Origin: Frigidibacter sp. SD6-1
Lineage (GTDB): Bacteria; Pseudomonadota; Alphaproteobacteria; Rhodobacterales; Rhodobacteraceae
NCBI RefSeq assembly: GCF_030143255.1
Contig: NZ_JARJNR010000003.1
Location: 248,001-312,000 of the forward strand
Reading direction: 5' to 3'
DNA: 64,000 bases
Below, one piece after another: positions 18,916 to 27,358 of the stretch. The notes under the pieces were generated by a model that saw only the letters and a list, made by a program, of their open reading frames with translations, had not been told where the DNA came from and did no database searches. Every line of letters starts with the position of its first letter. Position 1 is the stretch's first letter. Both the position numbers and the translations under genes were made by a program.

Positions 18916-20439
18916 TCAGTCTCTGTCGTAGCTGTCTGTTGCGGGCACCGGCGGCCGCTTAAGCACACCGCGCAGGAACATCGGCGCGACAAAGCCAAGT
19001 GCCGCGGCAAGCCAGAGGCCCACAGAGATCGGCGAGGAGAAGAGATAGGTCCAGTCGCCGTCCGACAGAACCATCGCGCGGCGCAGGTTGTCCTCCATCG
19101 CATTGCCGAGGAGGATGCCGAGGATCACCGGCACGGTCGGAATGTCGAGCTTGCGGAAGACATAGCCCATCACGCCGAAACCGATCATCATCAGCATGTC
19201 GAAGCTCGATCCGGTCAGCGAATAGATCCCCACGAAGGCGATCATCGTGACGCCGGGCAGAAGGATCGCGCTTGGCACAGACAGGATATGGACGAAGATC
19301 TTCACCATCGGCACGTTCATGACCAGCAGCACGATGTTGGCGATGAGAAGCGCGGCTATCAGACCCCAGACAACCTCGGGCCGGTCGGTGAAGAGAAGGG
19401 GCCCGGGCGTGATGTTCAGCGTCAGAAGCAGAGCCAGCAGCACCGCCGTCGTCCCCGACCCCGGCACGCCAAGCGTCAGCATCGGCACCAGCGCACCGCC
19501 CGCCGCCGCGTTGTTCCCGGCCTCCGGCGCCGCCACGCCGCGCGGGTTGCCCTTGCCGAAGCTCTCGGGGTCACGCGCGATGGCTTTTTCGCCCATGTAG
19601 GCGAGGAAGGACCCAATCGAGGCGCCCGCGCCCGGCAGGACGCCTGCGGCAAAGCCGATGACCGTACCGCGCAGCATGGTCCAGCGGGTGGACCAGAGCT
19701 TTGCCCAGTCGACGGTGATCTTGCCCAGCTTGACCCCGATGGCGCTGTCACGCCCATGGCTTTCGATGAAATGGAAAACCTCGGCCACCGCAAAGAGGCC
19801 GACGATGGCGACAAGGAAGCTGATCCCGTCGTTCAGATGCATGTTACCAAAGGTGAAACGGGGCATGCCCGTCGTCTTGTCGTATCCGATCATCGCAGTT
19901 CCGAGGCCGATGGCGACAGCCATCGCGGACTTGGCCTGATTGTTGGAGCCGATGCCGCCGAGCGTGCAGAAGGCGAGGGCATAGAGGGCAAAATAGTCCG
20001 CCGGTCCGAATTTGTAGACGACCTGAACGAGCAAGGGCGCCAGTAGCATCAAAGCGATGGTGGCGAGGAAGGCACCGACGAACGAGGCGACACCGGAAAT
20101 CACCAGCGCGTCCGAGGCGAAGCCCTGCTTGGCCATCGGATAGCCGTCGAGTGTCGTCATAACTGCCGGTTCATCGCCGGGAATGTTCAGAAGGATCGAG
20201 GAGATACGCCCGCCATACATCGCGCCGTAATAGACCGAGGTCAGCAGCACCAGCGCCGAGATCGCGTCGAGTCCCATCGAGAAGGAGATCGGGATCAGCA
20301 GCGCCACGCCGTTCGAGGGGCCAAGGCCGGGCAGGGCGCCAATGATCGTGCCGACGAAGGCGCCGATCACCGCAAGCATAAGCGTCCAGGGCGTCAGCGC
20401 GATGGAAAAGCCCATGGCGAGGTTCGAAAGAATGTCCAT
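18916..20439 (-). CDS. tctA: Tripartite tricarboxylate transporter, large permease
   Basis: The 507-residue TctA permease has about 12 membrane helices. Two family motifs are visible: GALPGLGPSNGVALLIPISF near residue 35 and GAGASIGSFLAYMGEK near 260, the duplicated glycine-proline-rich re-entrant loops. It drives uptake of a carboxylate with TctB and the binding protein TctC, using ion gradients. It lies 10 bases after tctB and 7 before atuA. Confidence 0.95.
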   Translation of the reverse strand: MDILSNLAMGFSIALTPWTLMLAVIGAFVGTIIGALPGLGPSNGVALLIPISFSMGLDAISALVLLTSVYYGAMYGGRISSILLNIPGDEPAVMTTLDGYPMAKQGFASDALVISGVASFVGAFLATIALMLLAPLLVQVVYKFGPADYFALYALAFCTLGGIGSNNQAKSAMAVAIGLGTAMIGYDKTTGMPRFTFGNMHLNDGISFLVAIVGLFAVAEVFHFIESHGRDSAIGVKLGKITVDWAKLWSTRWTMLRGTVIGFAAGVLPGAGASIGSFLAYMGEKAIARDPESFGKGNPRGVAAPEAGNNAAAGGALVPMLTLGVPGSGTTAVLLALLLTLNITPGPLLFTDRPEVVWGLIAALLIANIVLLVMNVPMVKIFVHILSVPSAILLPGVTMIAFVGIYSLTGSSFDMLMMIGFGVMGYVFRKLDIPTVPVILGILLGNAMEDNLRRAMVLSDGDWTYLFSSPISVGLWLAAALGFVAPMFLRGVLKRPPVPATDSYDRD

Positions 20440-20449
20440 TCAGGCGCTC

Positions 20450-20890
20450 CTAACCCATCAGGAAACGCGGCAGGCCGTGAAGGCCGAGACCGAGAACCGT
20501 CTTGAAGAGAACGTAAAGGCCGATCCCCAGACCCGCGCCTGCGAGCGCGGCCTGAGCCGGGCGGCGGCTGATCTGCCAGGACAGGAAACCCGAGACGAGC
20601 ATCGTCGGCAGGATAAAACCCAGGGGCTTGATCGTCAGCGCATAGAGCACGAGCGCGAGAAGGGCCGCGCCAAGTGTCATCACCATCGCCGGGCCCGGCC
20701 AGTCGACGTCCGGATCGGGGCGCAGCACCATCACCAGCGCGCAGATCAGCACCAGCCCGCCGATCATGTAGGGAAAGACCCGTGGCCCGACAGGATCGGA
20801 CATGAAGCTGGTCTCTACGGTAGAGGCGCTGAGGAGATACCCCAGCGCCACGACCATCATGACCAGACCGAAGATCCGGTCACCTTTCAT
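20450..20890 (-). CDS. tctB: Tripartite tricarboxylate transporter, small membrane subunit
   Basis: The 146-residue protein has four hydrophobic helices and the TctB features MKGDRIFGLVMM, VGPRVFPYMIGG and a late amphipathic loop ISRRP. The ATG at 20890 overlaps the tctC stop by one base (TGATG), which supports coupling. The longer frame upstream is only the tctC gene read in another frame. It forms the membrane complex with TctA. Confidence 0.92.
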   Translation of the reverse strand: MKGDRIFGLVMMVVALGYLLSASTVETSFMSDPVGPRVFPYMIGGLVLICALVMVLRPDPDVDWPGPAMVMTLGAALLALVLYALTIKPLGFILPTMLVSGFLSWQISRRPAQAALAGAGLGIGLYVLFKTVLGLGLHGLPRFLMG

Positions 20891-21855
20891 CACTGGATGA
20901 TCCCGATTTCTTTCGAGATATTCGTGATCTCGGCGATGTTCTCGCCCACGAAGGTCTCGAAATCGGCACCCGTGACCGTGTAGGGCGCAAGGCCGTTCTC
21001 GGTCATGACCTGCTTCCACTGGTCCGAGGCCGCGACCTTGTTCAGCGCATCCACCCACTTCGCATAGTCGTCGTCCGAGATACCCTTCGGCACATAAAGG
21101 CCGCGCCAGTTCATCGCGACGAGATCGACGCCCTGTTCCTTGGCGGTCGGGATATCGTCGAAGCCGGTGACGCGTGCATCCGACAGGACCGCAAGCGCGC
21201 GCACATCGCCGGATTTCAGGAAGCCGCCAACCTCCGACAAGTCGCCGGTCATGGCTTGCGTAAAGCCGCCCACCGTCTGGGTGATCGCGTCTGCGCCGCC
21301 GTCGAGGCCGATGTACTTGACCGATTTTGCATCGGTGAAGCCTGCCCGGTTCAGAAGCATCAGGACCTTCAGGTGGTCGAAGCCGCCCACGGCCGAGCCG
21401 CCTGCGAAGGAAACGGCGGCCGGATCGGCCTTCACCGCCTCGATCAGGTCGTTGATCGACTGGTAAGGGCTGTCCTTGCCCACGACGATCACGCCCGGAT
21501 CGCCGGCGATCGCGCCGACCCAGCGCACCTGGTCGGCCGTCGCGCCTGCGAAGGCGTTCTGGGCAAGCCGGGTGGTGGTGGCGGACGAAGCCGCGACGAT
21601 CAGGTCGGCATCCTCGTTCCGGTCGGCGACAACCGCCGAATAGGCGACACCGCCGCCCGCACCCGCCATGTTGGTCACCTGAACAAGGTTCGGCGTCACG
21701 CCGATTTCCTGCAGGATACGACCGATCTGGCGGCAGGTGAAATCCCAGCCGCCGCCGGGGTTCGCAGGCGCGATACATTCGGTGGCCGACGCCGCACCAG
21801 CGGCCGAAAAAGCAGCGACAGCGGATAGCGCCAGCGCCTTGAAAGTGGTTTTCAT
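20890..21855 (-). CDS. tctC: Tripartite tricarboxylate transporter, periplasmic binding protein
   Basis: The 321-residue protein has a signal peptide (MKTTFKALALSAVAAFSAAGAASA) and the binding-protein core with the family's NPGGGWDFTCRQIGR near residue 32, NMAGAGGGVAYS and FAGGSAVGG. TctC proteins bind citrate or other carboxylates in the periplasm and deliver them to TctAB. A GGAGG lies 8 bases before the ATG. It is the first gene of the operon, transcribed away from tctD. The ligand is not known; the neighbours AtuA and DUF4387 suggest a hydroxy or branched carboxylate. Confidence 0.94.
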   Translation of the reverse strand: MKTTFKALALSAVAAFSAAGAASATECIAPANPGGGWDFTCRQIGRILQEIGVTPNLVQVTNMAGAGGGVAYSAVVADRNEDADLIVAASSATTTRLAQNAFAGATADQVRWVGAIAGDPGVIVVGKDSPYQSINDLIEAVKADPAAVSFAGGSAVGGFDHLKVLMLLNRAGFTDAKSVKYIGLDGGADAITQTVGGFTQAMTGDLSEVGGFLKSGDVRALAVLSDARVTGFDDIPTAKEQGVDLVAMNWRGLYVPKGISDDDYAKWVDALNKVAASDQWKQVMTENGLAPYTVTGADFETFVGENIAEITNISKEIGIIQ

Positions 21856-21864
21856 CTGTTCCTC

Positions 21865-21974
21865 CCATGGTTCAGTCGCGCCCCGGTGCGCTTGGCTGCC
21901 CGGGGATTGCGAGGGGCAGTCAAACCTGAAAAGCTGACATGAACCTGTCACGGGCCATGGTTCGCCCAAGGTTC
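21865..21974. promoter_or_regulatory. tctC/tctD divergent control region
   Basis: The 137-base spacer contains CCATGGTTC twice (21865-21873 and 21955-21963), AACCTG twice (21923-21928 and 21942-21947, 19 bases apart), GGTTC spaced 11 bases (21959 and 21970), and an inverted TGACA-6-TGTCA (21935-21950). Direct repeats at about one or two helical turns suit an OmpR-type regulator, so TctD binding is inferred. Confidence 0.45.
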
Positions 21975-21992
21975 ATCGCAAAGGGGAGGGCG

Positions 21993-22658
21993 ATGCGGTT
22001 CCTGCTGGTCGAGGATAATGCCGATCTTGCGGCCTCGGTCGCTGCGCGGCTGAAGCTCGACGGTCATGCCGTCGACAGCGCCGCGACCCTTGGCGAGGCC
22101 GAGGCCTGTCTGGGCGTTGCCGGTTACGATCTCATCCTCCTCGACATGATGCTGCCCGATGGCGACGGGCGGGATTTTCTGGCGCGTCACCGCAAGGCCA
22201 GCCGCGAAACGCCGGTCATCGTGATGACTGCGCGCTCTGCCGTCACCGACCGGATCGACGCGCTCGATACCGGGGCGGATGACTATGTCACGAAGCCTTT
22301 CGACTTCGCCGAACTGGAGGCGCGCTGCCGTGCAGTCCTGCGGCGGCGGGGTGGCGGGGCGCAGACACTCAGGACCTACGGGGATCTGACCTTCGATCCG
22401 CTCGCGGCGACGCTGGCGGTCGGCAACGAACGGCGGGAACTCCGTTCGCGCGAGGTCCGGCTTTTTGAACTCTTCCTCAATGCGCCTGACCGGATCCTGT
22501 CGAAGGAACATCTGTGTGACCGGCTTTTTTCCTTTTCCGAACCGGTCAGCGACAATGCCATCGAGGTCTATGTCGGGCGCCTGCGCAAGAAACTTGCGGG
22601 CAGCCGCGCGCGGATCGAAACCGTGCGTGGCCTTGGCTACCGTTTGACGGGCGGCTGA
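21993..22658 (+). CDS. tctD: OmpR-family response regulator
   Basis: The 221-residue regulator has a receiver domain starting MRFLLVEDNADL, with phosphoacceptor aspartate D51 in DLILLDMMLPDGDG, the conserved T in VIVMTARSA and K in YVTKPFDF. A C-terminal winged helix carries LRSREVRLFELFLNAP and NAIEVYVGRLRKKL. The ATG at 21993 follows GGGGAGGG; the longer frame from 21939 runs through the promoter. It ends two bases before the kinase gene. By position it controls the divergent TctCBA operon, as TctD does in Salmonella. Confidence 0.93.
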   Translation: MRFLLVEDNADLAASVAARLKLDGHAVDSAATLGEAEACLGVAGYDLILLDMMLPDGDGRDFLARHRKASRETPVIVMTARSAVTDRIDALDTGADDYVTKPFDFAELEARCRAVLRRRGGGAQTLRTYGDLTFDPLAATLAVGNERRELRSREVRLFELFLNAPDRILSKEHLCDRLFSFSEPVSDNAIEVYVGRLRKKLAGSRARIETVRGLGYRLTGG

Positions 22659-22659
22659 C

Positions 22660-24054
22660 ATGGCGCAGCAGTCAGTCACACCCTCCCTCTCGCCGGTATC
22701 GCTGAGGCGCCGCCTGCTCCTGCAGCTTCTGCTGCTGGCCGCCTGCCTGTCGGTCGGGCTTTACGCCGCCGTGCGACTTGGCGCCGACCGCGCGTCGGAG
22801 GCAACATTCGATGCCGTCCTCGGGGCTGCCGCCGGAAGCCTCGCCGAAGAGGTGCGGGTTGCCGAAGGGGGTATCGCGGTCGACCTGCCGCCCGCGACCT
22901 TCTCGATGCTCTCGGCGATGGGGGAGGAGCGGATATTCTACCGTGTCGATGTCGATGGCGTGCCGGTGACAGGCTATGGCGACCTGCCCTTGCCGGAACT
23001 GCCGCCAACAGCCCTTGCGCCGAGCTTCTATGACGCCCGCTATCGCGACACCGATGTCCGGGTCGCAGCCATCCTGCGCAGCATCAGGATCGAGGGGCGC
23101 GCGGCGCCGCTTCTGGTGCTACTTGCCGAGACGCGCCAGGGGCAGGGGGCGATCGCGGCGCGGCTTGGCAACCGGGCGGCGGTTCTGGGGCTTGGGATCT
23201 TCCTCGCCGCCATCCCCTTTTCTCTTTACTTCGCGCGCAGCTTCCTCAGCCCGATCGACCGTCTGGCCGAGGCGGTGGGACGGCGCGGGGCCCGCGACCT
23301 GCGCCCGCTGCGCCATCCGGCGCCTAGCGAACTGCAACCGTTCGTCACCGCGCTGAACAGCTTCATCGCCCGGCTGCGCGGCACCCTCAGCCAGACCGAG
23401 ACCTTTCTGGCCGAGGCCGCGCATCATATCCGCACGCCTCTGACGGTGATGCGAAACGAGGCGGAACTGGCGCTTCGGCAGTCGGGCGAGGAGGAAACCC
23501 GCGCCCGGCTGCGCGGCCTGATCCGGGCGGCTGACGAATCGGCGCGCTCGGCAAGCCAGCTTCTGGATCATGCGACCGTCCTTTACCGGGCCGAACAGGC
23601 CGACTGGGCCGAGGTCGATCTGGCGAAACTTGTCCGCGATCTGGTGGAACGCTTCCGCCCGGCGGCAGAGATGCGGGATATTTCGGTTCGGCTGGAGGTC
23701 CGTGGCACGCTGCCCACGCGGTCAGACCCGGTGCTGGTCGAGGCGGCGCTGAGGAATATCATCGACAATGCCGTCAAATATTCGGCGCCGGACGGGCTTG
23801 TCGAGGTGGTGGCCGAGGCAGTCTCGGGCGAGGGGCGCGTGACTGTGATGGACCGCGGGCGCGGTCTGGCGGGGGTCGTGGAACAGGGGCTCAAGCGCCG
23901 GTTCCGGCGCGGTGCCAATGTAAGCGACGTGCCGGGATCGGGCCTTGGCCTGACCATCGTCGAGGAAGCCGCACAGGCGATGGGCGGCCGCTTCGCCATC
24001 GGCCCGCGAGAGGGAGGGGGAACATGCGCCGTCTTTTCGCTGCCGCTTCTGTAA
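22660..24054 (+). CDS. tctE: Sensor histidine kinase of the TctE type
   Basis: The 464-residue membrane kinase has a hydrophobic helix near residues 18-40, a periplasmic sensor domain of about 120 residues, and a second helix near 175-192 (FLAAIPFSLYFA). A HAMP-like linker follows, then the H box AAHHIRTPLTV (H255), N box NIIDNAVKYSAP, and G boxes DRGRGL and GSGLGLTIVEEA. It phosphorylates the upstream response regulator. Its last 31 bases overlap the start of the next gene, a periplasmic binding protein, which may feed the sensor. Confidence 0.92.
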   Translation: MAQQSVTPSLSPVSLRRRLLLQLLLLAACLSVGLYAAVRLGADRASEATFDAVLGAAAGSLAEEVRVAEGGIAVDLPPATFSMLSAMGEERIFYRVDVDGVPVTGYGDLPLPELPPTALAPSFYDARYRDTDVRVAAILRSIRIEGRAAPLLVLLAETRQGQGAIAARLGNRAAVLGLGIFLAAIPFSLYFARSFLSPIDRLAEAVGRRGARDLRPLRHPAPSELQPFVTALNSFIARLRGTLSQTETFLAEAAHHIRTPLTVMRNEAELALRQSGEEETRARLRGLIRAADESARSASQLLDHATVLYRAEQADWAEVDLAKLVRDLVERFRPAAEMRDISVRLEVRGTLPTRSDPVLVEAALRNIIDNAVKYSAPDGLVEVVAEAVSGEGRVTVMDRGRGLAGVVEQGLKRRFRRGANVSDVPGSGLGLTIVEEAAQAMGGRFAIGPREGGGTCAVFSLPLL

Positions 24055-25073
24055 GGCTGTTCTTCGGCGCCCTGTGGCTTGCGCTTGTCGTGGCGACGAC
24101 CGCGCGGGCATTCGAAATCGAGGCGGTGGAGGACTTCGGCAGCGGCGCGCAGCGCATCGACGTGCTGTCCACCACCGACATCGCCTATATGCAGCCAGTG
24201 ATTGACGCCTATCTGGCGCGCCACCCCGATGTGACCCTGCATTATGTCGTCGCCTCCAGCCAGGAGGTCTACCGCGCCGTGGCGGAGGAGGACGCGCCCT
24301 TCGATCTGGTGATCTCCTCGGCGATGGACCTGCAGATGAAGATCGCCAATGACGGGCTGGCGCGCCCGCTCCCGGCCGCGCTCATGTCGGGCCAGCCGGG
24401 CTGGGCGCGCTGGCGCGGCCTTCTGGTCGCGGTGACACAGGAACCGGTGGTGCTGCTTCTTGGTCGTGATGCCCTGCCGCCCGGCGTTTCCCCACCCACG
24501 ACGCGGCGCGAGCTGATCGACCTTCTGCGCGACCATCCCGACCGCTTCCGGGGCAAGGTCGCGACCTACGATCCGGCCGTGTCCGGCGCGGGCTATCTGT
24601 TCGCGGTCCAGGATGCGCGGCTGTCCGACGCATTCTGGCGTCTGGCGGAAGTGATGGGACGGCTCGACACGAAGCTTTACTGCTGTTCTGCCGGCATGAT
24701 CGGCGACATTGCCGAGGGGCGGATGCTGCTTGGCTATAATGTCCTTGGCTCCTACGCACCGGGAAACGACGCGGACGGGCTAAGGATCGTCGAGCTTCAG
24801 GATTATACGCTGACGCTTCTGCGCACGGCACTTGTGCCGCAGGGCGCCCGCGCACCGGAGGCCGGGGCTGAGTTTCTGGCGTTCCTTCTGTCCGCCGAGG
24901 GGCAGGCGCTTGTTGCCGAGGGTGCGGGTTTGCCCGCGCTGGACGCCGATGCCTTCGACCGCAACCCGCATCTGCGCCCGATCCGGCTTGATCCCGGCCT
25001 TCTGGCGAACCTCGACCAGATCACCCGGCGGCGGTTTCTGGAAGAATGGCGCGCGGCCCTCATTCAGCCTTGA
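24024..25073 (+). CDS. Periplasmic solute-binding protein (iron/organic-acid type) linked to TctDE
   Basis: The 349-residue protein opens with a signal sequence (MRRLFAAASVRLFFGALWLA) and resembles type II extracellular binding proteins of ABC transporters: IDVLSTTDIAYMQPVIDAY, VVASSQEVYRAV, DLVISSAMDLQMKIAN, and GYLFAVQDARLSD. No permease or ATPase gene is nearby. Its start lies inside the kinase gene (31-base overlap), so the two are co-expressed. A role as a ligand-presenting partner of the sensor kinase is therefore more likely than transport. Confidence 0.82.
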   Translation: MRRLFAAASVRLFFGALWLALVVATTARAFEIEAVEDFGSGAQRIDVLSTTDIAYMQPVIDAYLARHPDVTLHYVVASSQEVYRAVAEEDAPFDLVISSAMDLQMKIANDGLARPLPAALMSGQPGWARWRGLLVAVTQEPVVLLLGRDALPPGVSPPTTRRELIDLLRDHPDRFRGKVATYDPAVSGAGYLFAVQDARLSDAFWRLAEVMGRLDTKLYCCSAGMIGDIAEGRMLLGYNVLGSYAPGNDADGLRIVELQDYTLTLLRTALVPQGARAPEAGAEFLAFLLSAEGQALVAEGAGLPALDADAFDRNPHLRPIRLDPGLLANLDQITRRRFLEEWRAALIQP

Positions 25074-25164
25074 CGGCCTTGCGTTGCGACCCCGGGCGCG
25101 GTTGCCGCGGCTTGCAAACTGTGGCAAGACTGAGTAAAGCCAAACTAAACCATTGAGTTCAGAA

Positions 25165-25818
25165 ATGACCGATTACGCCGCCGCCCGCACGATGATGGTC
25201 GATACGCAGGTCCGCCCCAATGACGTGACCAAGTTTCCGATCATCGAAGCGATGCTGACGGTGCCGCGTGAGGCTTTCGTGCCTGAAGCGGCCAAGGGCG
25301 CGGCCTATCTCGGCGACAATATCGCGCTGAACCCGGGCCGGGTGATGCTGGAACCCCGCACGCTCGCCAAGCTGCTGGACGCTTTGGATGTCGGGCCGGG
25401 CGACAAGGTGCTGATCGTCGGCGCAGGGCTTGGCTATTCGGCCGCCCTCTTGGCGCGGATGGCGGGCACGGTCGTGGCGCTTGAGTCGGAAGCGGGCCTT
25501 GCGGCAGCGGCGCGTGACCGTCTGTCGGCGCAGGGTGCCGCCAATGTCACGGTCCGTGACGGCGCACTTGGCGATGGTGCGAAAGCCGACGGGCCGTACG
25601 ACCGGATCCTCGTGGAAGGCGCGATCGAGACATTACCCGAGACGCTGGCCGCGCAGCTGTGCGAGGGTGGCCGCATCGGCGCGGTCTTCATGGATGGCGC
25701 GCTTGGCACCGCCCGCATCGGCCACAAGATCGACGGCGCCATCAGCTGGCGCTTTGCGTTCAACGGCGCGGCCCCGGTTCTGCCGGGCTTTGCCGCGAAA
25801 CGGGAATTCAGCCTGTAA
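25165..25818 (+). CDS. pcm: Protein-L-isoaspartate O-methyltransferase-like protein
   Basis: The 217-residue SAM-dependent enzyme family repairs isoaspartyl residues. It shows the SAM loop [18 protein letters not shown] near residues 76-93 and [11 protein letters not shown]. The early [16 protein letters not shown] is typical of the alphaproteobacterial branch, in which the repair activity itself is not always proven. ATG 25165 was preferred over the TTG at 25153. A possible promoter, TTGCAA-17-TAAAGC, lies at 25112-25140. The next gene is tolC, as in many alphaproteobacteria. Confidence 0.88.
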   Translation: MTDYAAARTMMVDTQVRPNDVTKFPIIEAMLTVPREAFVPEAAKGAAYLGDNIALNPGRVMLEPRTLAKLLDALDVGPGDKVLIVGAGLGYSAALLARMAGTVVALESEAGLAAAARDRLSAQGAANVTVRDGALGDGAKADGPYDRILVEGAIETLPETLAAQLCEGGRIGAVFMDGALGTARIGHKIDGAISWRFAFNGAAPVLPGFAAKREFSL

Positions 25819-25897
25819 GCCCGCCCGCTCTTCGCGGACAGCTGGCCGGTCAGGCGACAATAGTCCGGGTCCGAACCCGGCGGCAGGAGGCAAGAGA

Positions 25898-27280
25898 ATG
25901 GCAGGTCATGTGGCGCGCACGCTGAGGGCCCTCGCGGCCGGGTCGGCCATGCTCGCGCTTCTCTCCGGGCAGGTCCAGTCGGAAACCCTGGGGGACGCGC
26001 TGGTGTCAGCCTATCGCAACTCCAACCTCCTGGATCAAAACCAGGCGGTGCTGCGTGCCGCCGACGAGGATGTGGCGACAGCCGTCGCGACGCTGAGGCC
26101 GGTGATCAGCTATATCCTCAAGGGCACCTACAGCGAGGGGCGCAGCCCGCTCTTCGGCACCGGGGTGAACAGCCGCACCGCCGAGCACATCATCAGCCTG
26201 GACTGGACGCTTTACGATTTCGGCCGCTCGCGGTTTGGGATCGACATTGCCAAGGAAACCGTCCTGTCCACCCGGCAGGCGCTTCTGCAGGTCGAACAGG
26301 GCGTGCTGCTGGACGCCGTTCGCGCCTATATGGACGTGCGTCGCGCGACCCAGGCGGTCGAGATCAACCGCACCTCGGTCAACGTGATTTCCGAACAGCT
26401 GCGCGCCGCGCAGGACCGGTTCGAGGTTGGCCAGATCACCCGCACCGACGTGGCGCTTGCCGAGGCGCGTCTGGCGGCGGCGCGCGCGGGCCTTGCCGCG
26501 GCCGAGGGCGACCTGAAGGTGGCGCGGGCTGCCTATACCGCCGCCGTCGGCCATGAAAGCGACGGGCGCACCAGCCTGCCCGGCACCCCCGCCTTCCCCA
26601 AGACACTCGCCGAGGCGCAGGCGCTGGCGCAGAAGCTGCATCCGGCGATCCTGAGGGCCCAGCATCAGGCCAAGGTCGCGGACCTGCAGTTCGAACTGGC
26701 GCGCGCCCAGCATTTCCCGACTATCGAGGCAGGCGCTCAGGCCCTGCGCGACGACGATGGCGAGACCTCCGGTCAGGCGACAGTGCAGCTTGTCCAGCCG
26801 TTGTTCACCGGCGGCAAGATCGCTTCGGCCGAACGCAAGGCCATCGCCGGGCGCGATGCGTCGCGCGCGGCCCTGACGCAGACGGCGGTCGAAGTGGCCG
26901 AGCAGGTGTCCAATGCCTGGTCGGCGATAGAGGTCGCGCGCGCCCAGATCGGTGCCATCGACCTGCAGATCGAGGCAGCCCAGTCGGCCTATGACGGCAC
27001 CAAGGAAGAGGCGGCGCTTGGCGCCCGCACGACGCTCGACGTGCTGGACGCCGAACGCGAGCTTCTGTCGGCCAAGTCAGACCGCACCACGGCCGAGGCC
27101 AATCTTCAGGTAGCATTTTATTCACTTCTCGCCTCTATGGGTCTTCTGACGGCGGAAAACCTGAAACTCGGGATCCCGGTCTATGACCCAGAGGCCTATT
27201 ACAACGTGGTCAGGAAGGCGCCCCTCTCGGCGCAGGGGGCGAAGCTCGACCGTGTCCTCAAGGCCATCGGCAAGAACTGA
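25898..27280 (+). CDS. tolC: TolC-family outer membrane efflux/secretion channel
   Basis: The 460-residue protein from the ATG at 25898 (preceded by GGCAGGAGG) has a signal peptide and the paired outer-membrane-efflux repeats. Landmarks are LGDALVSAYRNSNLLDQ and SLDWTLYDFGRSR in the first half and VQLVQPLFTGGKIASAERKA in the second, plus long coiled helices such as LLQVEQGVLLDAVRAYMDVRRATQAV (seen in part). It forms the trimeric exit duct for type I secretion and RND efflux. The frame from 25430 only continues through pcm in another phase. Confidence 0.93.
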   Translation: MAGHVARTLRALAAGSAMLALLSGQVQSETLGDALVSAYRNSNLLDQNQAVLRAADEDVATAVATLRPVISYILKGTYSEGRSPLFGTGVNSRTAEHIISLDWTLYDFGRSRFGIDIAKETVLSTRQALLQVEQGVLLDAVRAYMDVRRATQAVEINRTSVNVISEQLRAAQDRFEVGQITRTDVALAEARLAAARAGLAAAEGDLKVARAAYTAAVGHESDGRTSLPGTPAFPKTLAEAQALAQKLHPAILRAQHQAKVADLQFELARAQHFPTIEAGAQALRDDDGETSGQATVQLVQPLFTGGKIASAERKAIAGRDASRAALTQTAVEVAEQVSNAWSAIEVARAQIGAIDLQIEAAQSAYDGTKEEAALGARTTLDVLDAERELLSAKSDRTTAEANLQVAFYSLLASMGLLTAENLKLGIPVYDPEAYYNVVRKAPLSAQGAKLDRVLKAIGKN

Positions 27281-27358
27281 TTGTTACAGAAGTCTCATTT
27301 TTGATGTGACGTACGGCCGCCGGTCTGCTGTTATCATGGCAAGGCAGGAGCGGTTGAG

